From: Didymella arachidicola
Taxonomy: Eukaryota; Ascomycota; Dothideomycetes; Pleosporales; Didymellaceae
Direction of reading: 5' to 3'
NCBI GenBank assembly: GCA_016630955.3
Contig: CM050001.1
Coordinates: 496,001 to 560,000, forward strand
DNA: 64,000 nucleotides
Positions 20,216 through 31,875 of the stretch are shown piece by piece. Position 1 is the first letter of the stretch. The number at the start of each line of letters is the position of its first letter. The notes beneath the pieces were generated by a model, which saw only the letters and a list, made by a program, of their open reading frames with translations, made no database searches and was not told the DNA's origin. The translations under genes were made by a program, and so were the position numbers.

Positions 20216-23200
20216 TATAGCATCCCTGGTACTTGAAAGAGCCAACTCGTGCCGAGACGCCGTCAACTTCAGGCACAGGAGTCGGGGTTGAGATCGGGAT
20301 CGAAGAGATGCTGGTTGATGTCGATACGCTTGCGGATGTCGACACGCTTGAAGCTGTTGTACTGACTGAGGCTGACGAGCTGGAGAGGCTTGTAGAGGAC
20401 GAAGCGAGGGAGCTGGAAGAAGAAGAGGCGGTGTCCAATCGGTAGATCTGCATGCGTGATCCAGCACCACAGTACTGGCTGTTATTACCCTTGCAGGTCA
20501 TGCCGCACTGCGAATCATCTGTTAACGTGGATGTAGCTGCAATAGTGGATCCACAGTAGCACTCAGCACCGTATTGCAGTCCGAAGAGCTGCAAACCAGC
20601 ACAAAACTGTCGACAGCTGTCGATGGTATTTAAGTTGCTAGCCCTAGTCTTCGTGTTGAAGGTCTTGCCGTTCGTCTCAGCGTAGCAGCCGGCGTATTTG
20701 TAATTATCAGACGATTGTATCATAGCCAGTGCCGGTCCTTGAAGCACGCCATCCCACTTGGAAGTGTCAGCAAAGAGGTCAATGAATGAGCCGCTGTGCT
20801 GCACTCCATCACCGCCACATGTGTGGTTGCTGTCACCGGTGCAGCAGGAATTGCAGTTGTCTGAGGTACCTCGCTTGAGCGGAAGTGCGTAGCCACACCA
20901 GCATTCGCGCGCGAAGATCAAGCCGGTGAAGTTGTAGCCGCCAGTCGCACATTGAGTGATACATCGCCCAGCTGCATTATTGTCATCGCCACAAGACATG
21001 CTCGAGAGTTGTCGCCCAGGAGTCTGATCCGCGTAACAACCGATGTAGCTGTGCTGCGCTGAGCCATTGTTCAGGAGAGGACCGACCTGAGGCGCAGCAG
21101 CGTTACAAACGAAGTTCAAGACAACTGCTCCTTGGTCGCTGTTGGTGTTTATTCTCCAAGGTGCAGATGCTTGAGTATCAGGGGTATTAACTTGGCGTTC
21201 AGAAGGCGCGCAAAAGACATTCGCGGTCGCGGATTGGCCGGCGGCAATCTGGGTACCTTCCGCGAGATCGATGCTGTTGGCCGCTTTGACAAACCCAGTG
21301 ACACCAAAAGGAGGCTTAGAGACTGTCAAGCCCAAGGGAGAGGCAGTGTTCGAGCCGTTGTTCGTAATGCGCATCTGCAAGGTAAGGACCTGGCCAGGGA
21401 CGACGCTGCCAAACGAGAAGTTTCCACCTGGCACGTACTGAACCCATCCTGAGCCATCAGGCTTTTGGAACTCGAAAAGCGCGCTGGGTGTACTACCCGT
21501 CGCTCCGAAGACGTCAAGAAGCTTGGTTCCACCAATGGATGTTACTTTGACAAAGACAGCGTGGTTTCCTGCCGAGGGCGGATTGTAAGAAATACCGACC
21601 ATTTGACGAATGTTGGCAGGGATGATGCTGGGGAGGTTCGAGAAGATGAACTGCGCCACTTGCTTCTTGCCGTCGTCAGTAGTTACGGGGTCAATCCACG
21701 GGCCAGTCTCAGAAACAACGGAGAACTGGATGTTGCTCACGGTGACAGCCATGTAACCATCGTTGTTGAAGAACGCGTTCTTCTGAACTTCTCCTGCACC
21801 GACAGTTGTGTTGAAAGACACAGTGATGGGCTGAATTGCAAAGAGGCCAGCGGCAGAGTTGGATGTGCCACTAAGAGTGACAGGAGTAGTCGACGAAGAG
21901 CCCGCTACTGCATTGGAGGTGGTAATGATCACATCACTTGAGAGTGGACCAACAGCCTTGGGTGTGAAGCGGGCCTGGAACGCAAACTGCTTTCCAGCTG
22001 CGAGAGTCAAAGGCAGGGTAGGGAGGCTCTCTCGCACTAACGCGAAGTTTGTGCTGCCCGAGACGTTGAAAGAGGTGACTTGTGTCGCAACATTGGCGGT
22101 ACAGGTAATTGACTGCGCATCAGAGGTGCCGTTGACAGAGGTTTTTGCGAAGTTGATAGGACCAGTGCAGTTCAGTGGGAGGTTCCAGGTGATCCAAAAG
22201 CGTACAGTGCACCTGTGGCACCGATGTATGCTTTGCCGTCACCGAAGACGGGGTATGCAAACTTTCCTGGGTTTCCAAAGTTAAAGGCTCGGAGCAGCTT
22301 GAGGGGATCGCCGTTACTTGGGGGTGTCGAATCGTAGATGCGGAGCTTGGGCCCTTCAACATCTGTCATCCAGTACAGCCCAGTCCCGTCACGGCCGTCA
22401 ACAGATGTGGTGGTGCCATGTCCGACACCAATAGGTTGAGCGTTCTTCTCTGCAGCTCTCGTGACTTCAGTGACAGCTCCGTTCCCACTGGCGTCACAGC
22501 TCCATTGGAAGACCCGAGTCTGGTAGTTAATCACGTTGATGTAGATATATTTGCCAAGAGGCATCACGCCCGCAGCGGAGTAGACAGAGTTCTCGTTCTG
22601 GTAAACGAAGATAGCATCATCTAGTCTGTTAACACCTTGCTGATAGCCACCCAAGTTGTCGGCGTTAAGAAAGTATGTCTTGCCTGACTTTCCCGTGATG
22701 ACTCCCACACGGCGATCGTTGGGGCACGAGAAGGCCGATGGAAGAAGCTGGAATGGTGTTGTTCCGAGGTCCTTGTCTGCGCCGTCGAGTTGCGTTTTCT
22801 CCCAAGGCATGAAGAAGTCTACCGGTGACAAAGTTCCATCGTTGGCAATGTTCATGTGAACAACCGCCTCCTCAAGAGCTGTAGGAACATTGCGACCAGA
22901 TACCGGGTGCCCGGTCGCAGGGAGTTGAGAGGCGTAGCCGTTTCCAGTAGAAAAGAACATGCTTCCGGCACCATCGTACGCCAGACCTCCTCTACTCATC
23001 CAAACACCACCTCCGGGGACTGTGTTCGGCTCAAGGCCTCCTCTATGAGCAACGATTAGTGATAAGGTTGCTGAGGTATGTAACGCTGCCAAGACTTACT
23101 GCATAGCGTAAGATTCCACAATGGCACCTGAGGTCTTGTGGAACCCAATAATGGCGCCGGTGTAATTGTACTGGATGCAGTGAGATGCCCATCCTGTGTA

Positions 23201-23952
23201 GATGTAGTCGCCGACCTGCAGTAAAGCTGATCTCTGGTGCTGATCGCCTGCGACGAGCCATCTGTTCTTGTTGTTCCTGAAAGGCGTCTGGTGCACTGGA
23301 GTCGGGAAGTTCGGTGCTTCAGACAAATCTTCTGTACTAATGGCGTGAAATTAGTACCGACCCTGAGGACAACCCGGCGGGTTAGAAGGGCCATAATTGC
23401 CGGTTTGGAACTGCGGACGTGATCAGCGTTGTTCTCTGTCTCTAAACGCAGGGGCAGACTTACCGACTCCGCATAGGTCTTGGCAGTCAAGTACCACAAG
23501 CCGGTCGCTGGGTCGATGACACCAGTACCAGAGACACCGACAGCAGGAAAGATGTCGTTACAGCCACCGATGTCTGCTGTTAAGAACGGCACACCAATGT
23601 TGCGGGTCTTGACAACGTCTCCAGTCTTGGCATTGATCTTATAGAGGTTGTTCTGTGTTGTTGCAACAAAAACATACTGGATGCCATCGCCTGTTGTGTA
23701 TACTAAAGGCTGGGAGAGCACCTGTTCGGCACCGATGCCGTTGAAGTTACCAGGAAGCTTTGCAGTCCAGATGTTACCGAAGTCCGAGCTGGACACTGTC
23801 TGCGGATCGAGGTTGTGTGTTGTCTCGTATCCTGTCCTGGAGACATCACCTCCCCAGGTAATGGTATCCATCTTGCCCAACCATAGTGACACCTGGGGGA
23901 AAGAGAGGACCGCAAGGCATGCTGCCAGCTTGGAAAGGAGTGAGATCGCCAT

Positions 23953-25232
23953 GTTGCCGGAGGCTGAGCCTGAACAACTTACCGCTAGCTTCTGAATCAA
24001 GCAGGATGGCCTTCGTCTTTATCTATGCTTCAAGAAAGGCTTTTCTATAGACACCTCCAAACGCCTACATGGCTGCGGCGCGAGGCCCGGCCAGCCAGCC
24101 GTTCAGCTAGCAGTCTAGTCAGCCATGGAGGTACGCTTGAGACTTGCGACAAGTGCATGCATGCAGAGTCGGTGTATCGCTATCGCTTGTCCCACGCTAT
24201 GCGTTGAACCTGATCGGAGTGCCCGGACGTGCCCTCGAGATGACCATATTGATCTTCCGACGTCTATGCCTATTGCAGTATACTTGGTGTGTATTAGGGG
24301 CTTCTGGGCTTAATGTGAATACGAGGGACATTGTTTTCGATGAGAAGGCTATTCCGCAATAGGGCTGTATGCGCCGAGCACGACAAAAACACTGCGCTGG
24401 AAAAGTCTTCATGGGTATCTGGAATTCGTTTCTGTGTAGGTTAGATCGTGCTTCTTGTCACTTGTTATGTTGCAACGTGCACTGTGCCATCGTTAGGACA
24501 AAGGCTGCTTTACTGGACAAGATAACCCTCGTACTGGATCGTCGTGAAGGACAGGACTCGTACATTGAGGCCTGAACAAGTCCACCAGGGAACGCCCTTT
24601 CTCTCCCTTGCTGTGGCTTCACCCTCTTCAATAACTACGGCGCCGAGACGCCTAATAGCTCTAAGAATACCCAGCAGCCATCGTAGATGGACATGCTCGT
24701 TCCTGACAAGAAAAGATTTTCGGGGGTTAACTTGCTCGTTTCAGCAATTTGCGTGCGACTCCGAGACACCGGACCGCACGTGGACGCCTTGCGCTCATAG
24801 CATTCCTGTGATGGCTGTGGCTGTGGCTGGCTACTGATCCAAATGAGGATAGACTCTGGTCGTGTGTGACGGAAGAGGAACAAGAAGAGACTGAGATGGG
24901 GTGGGTCGATATTTCGTTAGTATAGGTGGCAGGCAGGGTGGTTATAAAGGACGGTTTTTTTTTCGAAAAGGATGACAAAGGACAGGACGGACAAATTGTA
25001 TGGAAAAATGACGTCCGAATACCTATCCCTTCTTTGGCAGCCCTTAGCGAGCAAAATTGCTTATTGATTGCTGCTTAGTCGGCAAGAAGCTTATTGTGCG
25101 TGCGCTCTGCAAATAGCTCATGTGATAGGTTGGGAAGACTAGCGCATATCAGCTGCACCGTATTAGGTAACTATATGAGTCGTTTAGGACTAGACTGTTA
25201 CTATTCGTCCGTCTCTCAGAGAGGACAATGAA

Positions 25233-25266
<34 letters not shown>

Positions 25267-26640
25267 GTCGAATCTCTTCGTTTGACACGCGACTCTTTGC
25301 TCCCCTGGCTAGAAGCCGACCTGTGACTTCGATACACGGAAGACATCCAGTTGAGGCTGATGACTCAGTGATGAGGTATGTGTAGCGACAATAGTCATTA
25401 CTCACGCCAATGCCGCTGCGTAGTAGTTTTGCTTGAACTTCACGGAGCTGGCCTCCGCCCTCATGTACATGATCTGCTGACAACCAGGTACCCAAGATCC
25501 GCCAAGGTGTAGTCGAATGCGGAGGCGGAAGACAGGGCTGAGGAAAGCTAAAAACTGGAAACTCACCTAAGCGCGGTTTTAAAATGCACCCCAGGACCCG
25601 TGCGTGATAAGAAACCTGGCAATTGCACGGACAAACTTCGATAAACGGGGCAGGAATTCTAGCCTATCAAACTCGCATATCACGATAATCGCGCCGCGCC
25701 GTACCTTCACTAGTCCCCCTACGCTTTGATGGTAGGCTTGTAGGCACTAGACTAGGACACCACTGTCTGAACCTCACAATCACGACTTGTGCGGACACTC
25801 CTCCGACAAAAAATATCGCTGGCAGCAGCAACACGTTGACATGAAAACGCCATACGAGGCCTGTCGGGGTAAGCGAGAGGAGAAGCACATCTAATCCTGG
25901 TTCATCATTCAATTAAGATCAAGGGATGCCATTGACGAGGGCGGCTGTGGACGTACCTACCGAGGCAATCCCTCCTCCTGGGTAGTAAGCCTCAAATCTT
26001 GGTGCAATAGTCTCATGCTTATTGCAAGCAGACTTTCCCCCACTGCTAGGTTATGATAAGTAATCTGTCTGAGCTGAATGTGGTACTATGAAAACTCAAC
26101 GTGCGCACTTTTTGGTCGCTCACAGAAGTCGCCCATAGTTTCCGTCGCCGGTCACAGCGCCAACATGTTAAGATAGCCGCCACTGATGCAAAGATGAAGC
26201 ATTAACGCTATCGCCCGTTGCTCTCGAGGCTATGCTCTGGACCAACAGCGTCGAGCTTCTACGGGCCTGGCTGATGCTTTCGGTTTAGGAACGATGTTTA
26301 GCCCGGCGGATCGACACGATTCGCATTTGCATATGTTAAAGTTCCGTTCCCTCTGGCTTCCGTTACCACGAACCAGATTATACTGATCCAGGGACTGACT
26401 GTGACAGGCCGCACATTGTCATACAGGACGCTTTTAGTTGGGGTATTCGTGAATCGAAAGCCTCGTCCGCGTCTCGCCGTCAAGCTGTTTTTATGTTAAA
26501 GATCGGTAGAACACAGTTCAAAGCATTTCTAGGAGTGGAATCGGGATGGACACATTTCAATTGATAGGGTCGAAAGGCACAATGAGCGGCAAACTACCGA
26601 TGAGTCGAGGATTGGTCACATCTTTCTACTAGAACAGTCC
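23953..26640. other. 2.7-kb region with no recognised gene
   Basis: Only short open frames occur on both strands; none has a recognisable domain or convincing splice pattern. The part next to 23952 is presumably the promoter of the broken WSC gene. Poly-T/A runs (near 24955) and moderate AT content suggest decayed, possibly transposon-derived DNA, but no terminal repeats were found by eye. Confidence 0.45.
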
Positions 26641-27255
26641 TTAATCACTATCGTTGTTGCTGCCAAATAAGAAACGGAGAATACCCAACCAACTCCAGTC
26701 TGCGGGGGGTTGCTGTGCTTCGGGCATCTGGACTTCTCCTGGACCTTGTTCACCAGCAACGTCTTCAGCATCACCTCGTGTATAGTTGCCATGGAAGGGC
26801 GCATTGTTGGCTCGCTCATTGTTGTCTGGGGTGTTCGGCCTGGAGACGTTGCTAGGTGGAGCGTTGAGATTGTGGTCGGAATGGGGCGCAAATCTTCCAA
26901 GTCCGTTGCTTTGCCTTTGATGGTCAAGGTTGCCTTCGTAGACGTTACAACAGTAACGACCATGTGCTATTTGCTCGAGAATTTTCGCCCTCGCTCCAAC
27001 TTCATCTTCATCTAAGCTGATGATGTGGTCGATCAGGCTCGTCGCCACGGCCTTGAGGATGAACCGAATTGGGTGTCGACGAATACTGTTGCGTTTACGA
27101 GGTGGCTGGCTTGATCCTGGCTTGTCGTCTCCAAAATTGTGCCTGGGACCGATGAACAATCCATTGTTCGTGACCTGGTAGGTGACAACACGGCCTGTTC
27201 TACGCCTTCCACGTCGCTGGCCATTATATGTGTCTGTGTACTCGGATCGTGACAT
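26641..27255 (-). CDS. Hypothetical protein, Asn-rich, basic N-terminus
   Basis: A single open frame of 204 codons from an ATG at 27255. The N-terminus is very basic (GQRRGRRRTGR, PPRKRNSIRRHP). The middle has a short helical patch (AVATSLIDHIISLDEDEVGARAKIL) and then a long Asn/Pro-rich, probably disordered stretch. It ends with a hydrophobic patch (WSWLGILRFLFG). No domain is recognised. The composition is plausible for a real fungal orphan gene, but length alone does not exclude a chance frame. Confidence 0.4.
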   Translation of the reverse strand: MSRSEYTDTYNGQRRGRRRTGRVVTYQVTNNGLFIGPRHNFGDDKPGSSQPPRKRNSIRRHPIRFILKAVATSLIDHIISLDEDEVGARAKILEQIAHGRYCCNVYEGNLDHQRQSNGLGRFAPHSDHNLNAPPSNVSRPNTPDNNERANNAPFHGNYTRGDAEDVAGEQGPGEVQMPEAQQPPADWSWLGILRFLFGSNNDSD

Positions 27256-27729
27256 TTTGAACTCGAAATGTCCACCGGTAGTCAGCGACAGGCTTACCTA
27301 TGAATGACATCTTGTGGCCGCGAACTTTTCGTTTGCAGTGCAACTTCAAACGTCGCAATCGGGCAGCGTTCGCTACGCGCAGCCACAAACATTACTTCCC
27401 ACTACCATTGACGTCACGAACTATGGAGTGCGACAGCTCCAAGGCCTTGTCAGGTTCTGTAGAGACGACCACACGATGAGCATTGACGAAAGTACCGGTG
27501 CCGCCGTGCGCAAGGTAATGATAATGCAGTAAACGCAACGAATCAGTCCTGACGAACCTCGGCTGCGTCCCCTTACCCCACACCTCGGCGCACGACTTAC
27601 TCTTTCATTGAGGCAGGCGCGTTTGCTTGTAAACTTCAGAATTCATTGTCATGCTCAGCAAGTAGGCCCTTGCCAGACTGTCTCTATTGTTCTCCGATCG
27701 TACACTTAGAGGCATCAACGCGGTCAAAA

Positions 27730-29301
27730 ATGACGCAACCAACGCTCGTGTACAACTACGACATCTCATGTCCGTTCGCTTACATCGCGTCAACACGCGT
27801 CAAAGCACTTGCTGATCGCACGAATGCTAAACTCGTCTATCGTCCCGTGCTTCTTGGTGCGATTTATCGCGCAACCGCTGCACCCCAGGGCGCAGCTGGA
27901 TCAGCAAGCGATGTATTTAATTCAACAAAGAAAGCAGTAACGGCGCAAAGCATGCAGAGGACTCTAAAAAGGTGAGAGCGCATCTCCAGTTCACGCAGTC
28001 CACACAGTATGACTGATAGGTTCATACGCAGATACAAAATCAAATACTCACCGCCTCCCGAACATCCAAGGAAAAGCGTGAATGCATTGCGGCTGCTTTA
28101 CTGTGTCCCTGATGGGGACGAGCGCCGCATTCTGACAGACAGACTGTTCGCCGCATACTGGGTTAACAGGGAAGACGTCACTAATACAGATGTGCTGCTG
28201 AGGATTGCAAACGAGACCGGTATCTCGAGCGCGTCATCCTTGAATGAGGAGAGTTTTGCAAGTGTAGAAGCAAGGAAAGAGTTAGAAACAGCGACTGCTG
28301 AAGCTATTGAACGAGGTGCTTTTGGTGTTCCTGGCTTTTGGATACCAGAAACAAGGTTTATTGATGTCAGCGGTCGGCTCAATAAGGGTAGATTCTTCTG
28401 GGGGCAGGATCGAATGCACCTTGTTGAAGCAACTTTGTTGTCACTTGGCAATAGTGGCTCAGTCCCTGGGTTGGCGACGTTCATGCCTCGCTGCATCCCA
28501 TATGACACGCCGCAGCTCTCTCGCAGAGTCAAGCTAGAGTTCTGGTACGACTTCAGCAGCCCATGGGCATTCCTTGGCTACACCCAGCTACCGCGTCTTC
28601 GGCGGGTGTTCGGGGCCAATCTCGAGATCGTCATGAAACCTTTTCTGCTTGGTATACTCTTCCGCGAGATTGGTGCTCCTAACATGCCTATGCTTGCTGT
28701 AAGTTCAGCAAAAGCTGCATGGTCGAGGCAAGATCACGCAGACTGGGTAGTCTACTGGAACGCCGTAAATGCCTCCCAGGGTAGCAAAGACAAGGAAATC
28801 ACCTTTCGATGGGCAGAGGTATTCCCTATCCGTACGCCAACAGTATTACGCGTCGCAATTGTAGAGCCGGCAGCTGTGCCTTGGTTGTGTAAGTCACACT
28901 GTATATGATGGAGGTCGACGTGTAGCTAACAATGTCCAGATTCCGCGTGTTGGGAGTTGAACGCCAATGTATCGGACGAGAGCGTTCTGGCTGATGTACT
29001 TGACAATGCTGGCTTCAACGGTCCTGATCTTATTGCAAGAGCGAATGCGCCTGCAATCAGGAAAAAGTTGCGTGAGAACACAGCGGCGGCCAAAGCTGCA
29101 GGCATCTGTGGAGTTCCTACCTACCGCGTACTTCACCAAGGTAGCAATGGTCAATGGATACTACGTGGTGGTCTAGTGTGGGGTCAAGACGAGACCAATG
29201 TTGTTGAAGACCTGATCGCCGGCTGGGACCCGGAAAGCTCCTCTCAGCTCGCAGAGCCCCGGAAGATGGAAAGTAGAGCAAGAGAGGCATCGAAGCTCTA
29301 G
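27730..29301 (+). CDS. Tandem DSBA-like/2-hydroxychromene-2-carboxylate isomerase-type protein
   Basis: Three exons, 27730-27971, 28032-28888 and 28940-29301, with donors GTGAGA and GTAAGT; phases close to give about 486 aa. The protein contains two consecutive copies of a thioredoxin-fold DSBA/kappa-GST/HCCA-isomerase domain. The first opens with LVYNYDISCPFAYIAS and ends with GAFGVPGFWIPE and FFWGQDRM. The second opens with LEFWYDFSSPWAFLGY and ends with GICGVPTYRV and GLVWGQDET. Both keep the Ser near the active-site turn (S-C-P and S-S-P), the cis-Pro motif GVP and the WGQD motif. Single-domain relatives isomerise aromatic ring-cleavage products or use glutathione, so a role in aromatic degradation or detoxification is likely but not proven. 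No pathway partner is adjacent. Confidence 0.85.
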
Positions 29302-30600
29302 ATAACGAGTCATTAGTAGGTGCACGTAGCTAGTCGCATATCGACCGGGGGGATCGAGGCTCATGTGCATCCAGCTCTTCGCTGCTTCGATGTGACCAAA
29401 GCTCTCGTGTCCGATGTCACGCATACATTGCACGATTTACGCGCTGATCATCCTCAGCACCTGACAAGAGCACTCTCTTTGATCATACAGCTCTATCCAA
29501 TCCTCTCTTCCCTCCAGCATCGCTAAGATAGTCCAACACTCATAACAAGATCGCTTCGGTCAAGGGCACAAGAGCAGTGATCTCGTTCTCCTACTCCCGC
29601 AAACCGTTCAACTTCCATCATCATCGCCTCTCCATTATCTACCACCTCCATCGCCAAACTGCTTCGTCTATCGAAAGAATTGTTTGATGAGTCATGCACC
29701 AGAGGCTGGACCCTCCTTGTGTCTTTTCAGATCTTGTACAGCTGCCCCTCCAGTAAGCCAGACGAAGAGTCTCTGTTTACAGTTCAGCACGACTGCCCCG
29801 GTTGCTGCATCCTGTCTTCTCTAAACTTCCCACGCGAGTACAGAAGGCAACACCCGGCAAGAATATTTTACAACATCTTCGCCCAGAAAACTCCCTAGAC
29901 TTAACGATTGAACAACAAGAGACATCGCCAGCCGTCGCACCTCCAAAAGCCCTCGGAGATCGGTTCTTCCACTCTTCCTACGCACACTGCCTGGATATAA
30001 TCACGCTATTTTACAGCTGTAAGCTGCCCTCGAGAGCCTCAAGTCCAATCTATCCTTCCAAGTATCGCTCAGGCACGCTAATTCTCATTTCGAGCTCACT
30101 GCAAGGAACCGAGCATCAACAACGCTCGCTACATCGCCAACCCACCGACGTCGCAGTCGCGCCGATCTTGTCCCGGTTTGCAGGATGATGCAGACCTCGC
30201 ACAAATACAAGAGTAGCATTATCAGTGTAGAAACCCCATCGTCCAATCCCCCGCACTTTTCATCTTGGGCAGCAGTTGCACCCTTATACCCTCCGTCAAC
30301 TTACCATGTGCAGACTCCTCAACGCATCTGGGTTCGTGGAGAATGCCCAGTCAAGCTTCGAGAGTCTTTGGTCCTCGCTGCGCGCGCGAGAAGATCTCAG
30401 TGCTGCTATCCGCGGAGGAAACTGACGCTACCATAGGTACGTAAAGAAAGCATGAAGCTTTCATTGAGATGGTGATGCCGTTGTCTTCGTCTCTGAGGAC
30501 TTGCTAAATAGCAATGTGCGGCTGAAAGAGGAGCAAGAGCCACGTGCGCGTGCTCCTTCCCAATGCACAAAAGGTCTTGGATATCATGGATATCAAGAGC
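29302..30600. other. 1.3-kb region with no firm gene
   Basis: Pyrimidine-rich blocks resembling a 5' leader occur at 29500-30200, but no downstream plus-strand gene uses them. Frames of 60-128 codons lack recognisable domains. A 39-codon ATG frame at 30306-30425 (beginning MCRLLNASGFVEN) has reasonable composition but no independent support. Confidence 0.35.
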
Positions 30601-31875
30601 CTACGAGGAATATAGCACGCGCTTAACGAATCGACTCACTGACTTCGACTGTCTGTGCAGCGACAAAGCTTCCATGGCTCTGACCACGTAATCTGGCAGC
30701 TGCGAAACCGGCTCTTGGAGCGAGCACAACGTTTTTGCCTCTTGCCAAGCTATCTTTCCATTCCAGCCAGTCGCAGTGGAGGATCTCCAAAGGTCATCGA
30801 TACGAGGATACACTCGTACGACATCTGTGTCCCCTGTGAGGTTCAGAAGCCGCGCTACTACTGGCAGGAAAGAGGCAAGATCCAAAAGCCGATCCCTCTC
30901 TAATGTAGTCCCTTGGTTTAGTTGTCTGAAACGTCTATCGGCTAGTGCAAAGAACAGTTCAGTCGGGGTCTTGTTGTAGTCGATCACGATTGGGAACAGC
31001 GTAAAGTTTTCACCGGTGGCGAGGGTGAGGATTGAGTAGATGCGATCTTTGATGTCCGTACATCTTCCAGGGTTTGAATGGACAGCCCTCAGCAGTTTGG
31101 GGAGATCGTTAAACGGTCCGTGTGGGTCCCGTTGGAAGGAGCGCCGCATCGTATGTGATCGATTGAACGTATTGTTAGGCTTGATAACAAACATGACTTC
31201 GCCGATGTAATCTAAGAACTGATCTCCTATCGTCGCCCGCGGGCCACACCAGATGACCAATGTCTTAGCCAGACAGAACTCTTGGACTGTCCACATTCTA
31301 CGCCAGTACTCAGCGTCACAGAATGGAGGCATGAACAATGTAACTTGCTTCAGGACCGAAAGCCTCGAATTGAAGTCAATACGCGTCAGATGCTCGAATG
31401 CTTTCAGCAATCTCGGAGGGCCAGCACCTAGCCAAACAATGACCGTCTGTGCGCGAAGAAAAATAGGTCCCATGACTGTAACCTGATGATTGCGTTCTAC
31501 GATCGAGGACTGGTCTATACAAAGAGCATCAATCCAAAGGTAATGGATCGAGTCGTCGTGGCGAGCGCGATCCAGGAAATCCCACAGGTTCGATCGAACT
31601 TTGACAGGTGCTCCATACAAAATGACCGATCTGGATGGTGTATCTTGACCCCAAACATAAGAGAGCGCAGTGTAGGGTGGAGTGTCATGTAAAGGAAAGA
31701 CTTCGATACCAAGTTTGATGGTCAACGGGTCGTCCGTGGCTGAGCTCGGGAGCAGGTTGAGCAGTCGTATGTTTGTGTTGGTGCTGACATTCAGAGGTTG
31801 CGCCTCATACACTGCAGTCAAGCCGGCATCGTTCTTTGTCACAAATGACGATGAAAGACTTGCATTTGTCGCCAT
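30601..31875 (-). CDS. HET-domain protein (heterokaryon incompatibility type), copy 1
   Basis: A single exon of 424 aa. The start is taken at the ATG at 31875, because the open frame above it has no earlier ATG. The HET domain (PF06985) covers about residues 70-230, with YTALSYVWG, YLWIDALCIDQSS, ERNHQV and VIVWLGAGPP, followed by EYWRRMWTVQEFCLA. A later block DRIYSILTLA with VIDYNKTPTELF matches the usual C-terminal half of this short HET class. No extra NACHT or WD40 region is present. It is clearly paralogous to the next gene at 32351-33520, in the same orientation. HET proteins trigger cell death on fusion between incompatible strains; the partner here is unknown. Confidence 0.88.
   Translation of the reverse strand: MATNASLSSSFVTKNDAGLTAVYEAQPLNVSTNTNIRLLNLLPSSATDDPLTIKLGIEVFPLHDTPPYTALSYVWGQDTPSRSVILYGAPVKVRSNLWDFLDRARHDDSIHYLWIDALCIDQSSIVERNHQVTVMGPIFLRAQTVIVWLGAGPPRLLKAFEHLTRIDFNSRLSVLKQVTLFMPPFCDAEYWRRMWTVQEFCLAKTLVIWCGPRATIGDQFLDYIGEVMFVIKPNNTFNRSHTMRRSFQRDPHGPFNDLPKLLRAVHSNPGRCTDIKDRIYSILTLATGENFTLFPIVIDYNKTPTELFFALADRRFRQLNQGTTLERDRLLDLASFLPVVARLLNLTGDTDVVRVYPRIDDLWRSSTATGWNGKIAWQEAKTLCSLQEPVSQLPDYVVRAMEALSLHRQSKSVSRFVKRVLYSS

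Larger units (their letters stand above)
16279..23952 (-). pseudogene. Disrupted secreted PQQ-propeller/WSC/PAN multidomain protein gene
   Basis: Minus-strand gene starting at 23952 with a signal peptide (SLLSKLAACLAVLSFPQ). Exons are 23952-23464, 23410-23100 and 23042 onward; introns are 53 and 57 bp. Domains in order: a PQQ-like beta-propeller (ITWGGDVSRTGY), an Ig-like ASH-type domain, two WSC domains (YIGCYADQTPGRQL; YAGCYAETNGKTF), a Ser/Thr-rich linker, a third WSC, a PAN-like module (CLGDNG), another long Ser-rich linker, a fourth WSC (YYSLGCYSEPSGGRAL) and a last PAN-like module. Three lesions are visible: an in-frame TAA at 23353-23351 in a normally conserved GRY-x-FHA stretch, a missing base near 22186, and a 2,100-bp transposon at 18116-20215 inside the third WSC. 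Removing the element and one TA rejoins the frame as GCY|NEVGGRAL. Such proteins are probably wall- or polysaccharide-associated, but the function is unknown. Confidence 0.85.

Noticed and set aside
23320..23360. A 30-bp intron removing the TAA in the WSC gene
   Set aside because: Far below the 46-bp minimum seen elsewhere in the window, and both sides align in the same frame without a gap.
30306..30425. 39-codon small open frame with good composition
   Set aside because: No promoter, homology or splice support; such short frames are expected by chance.
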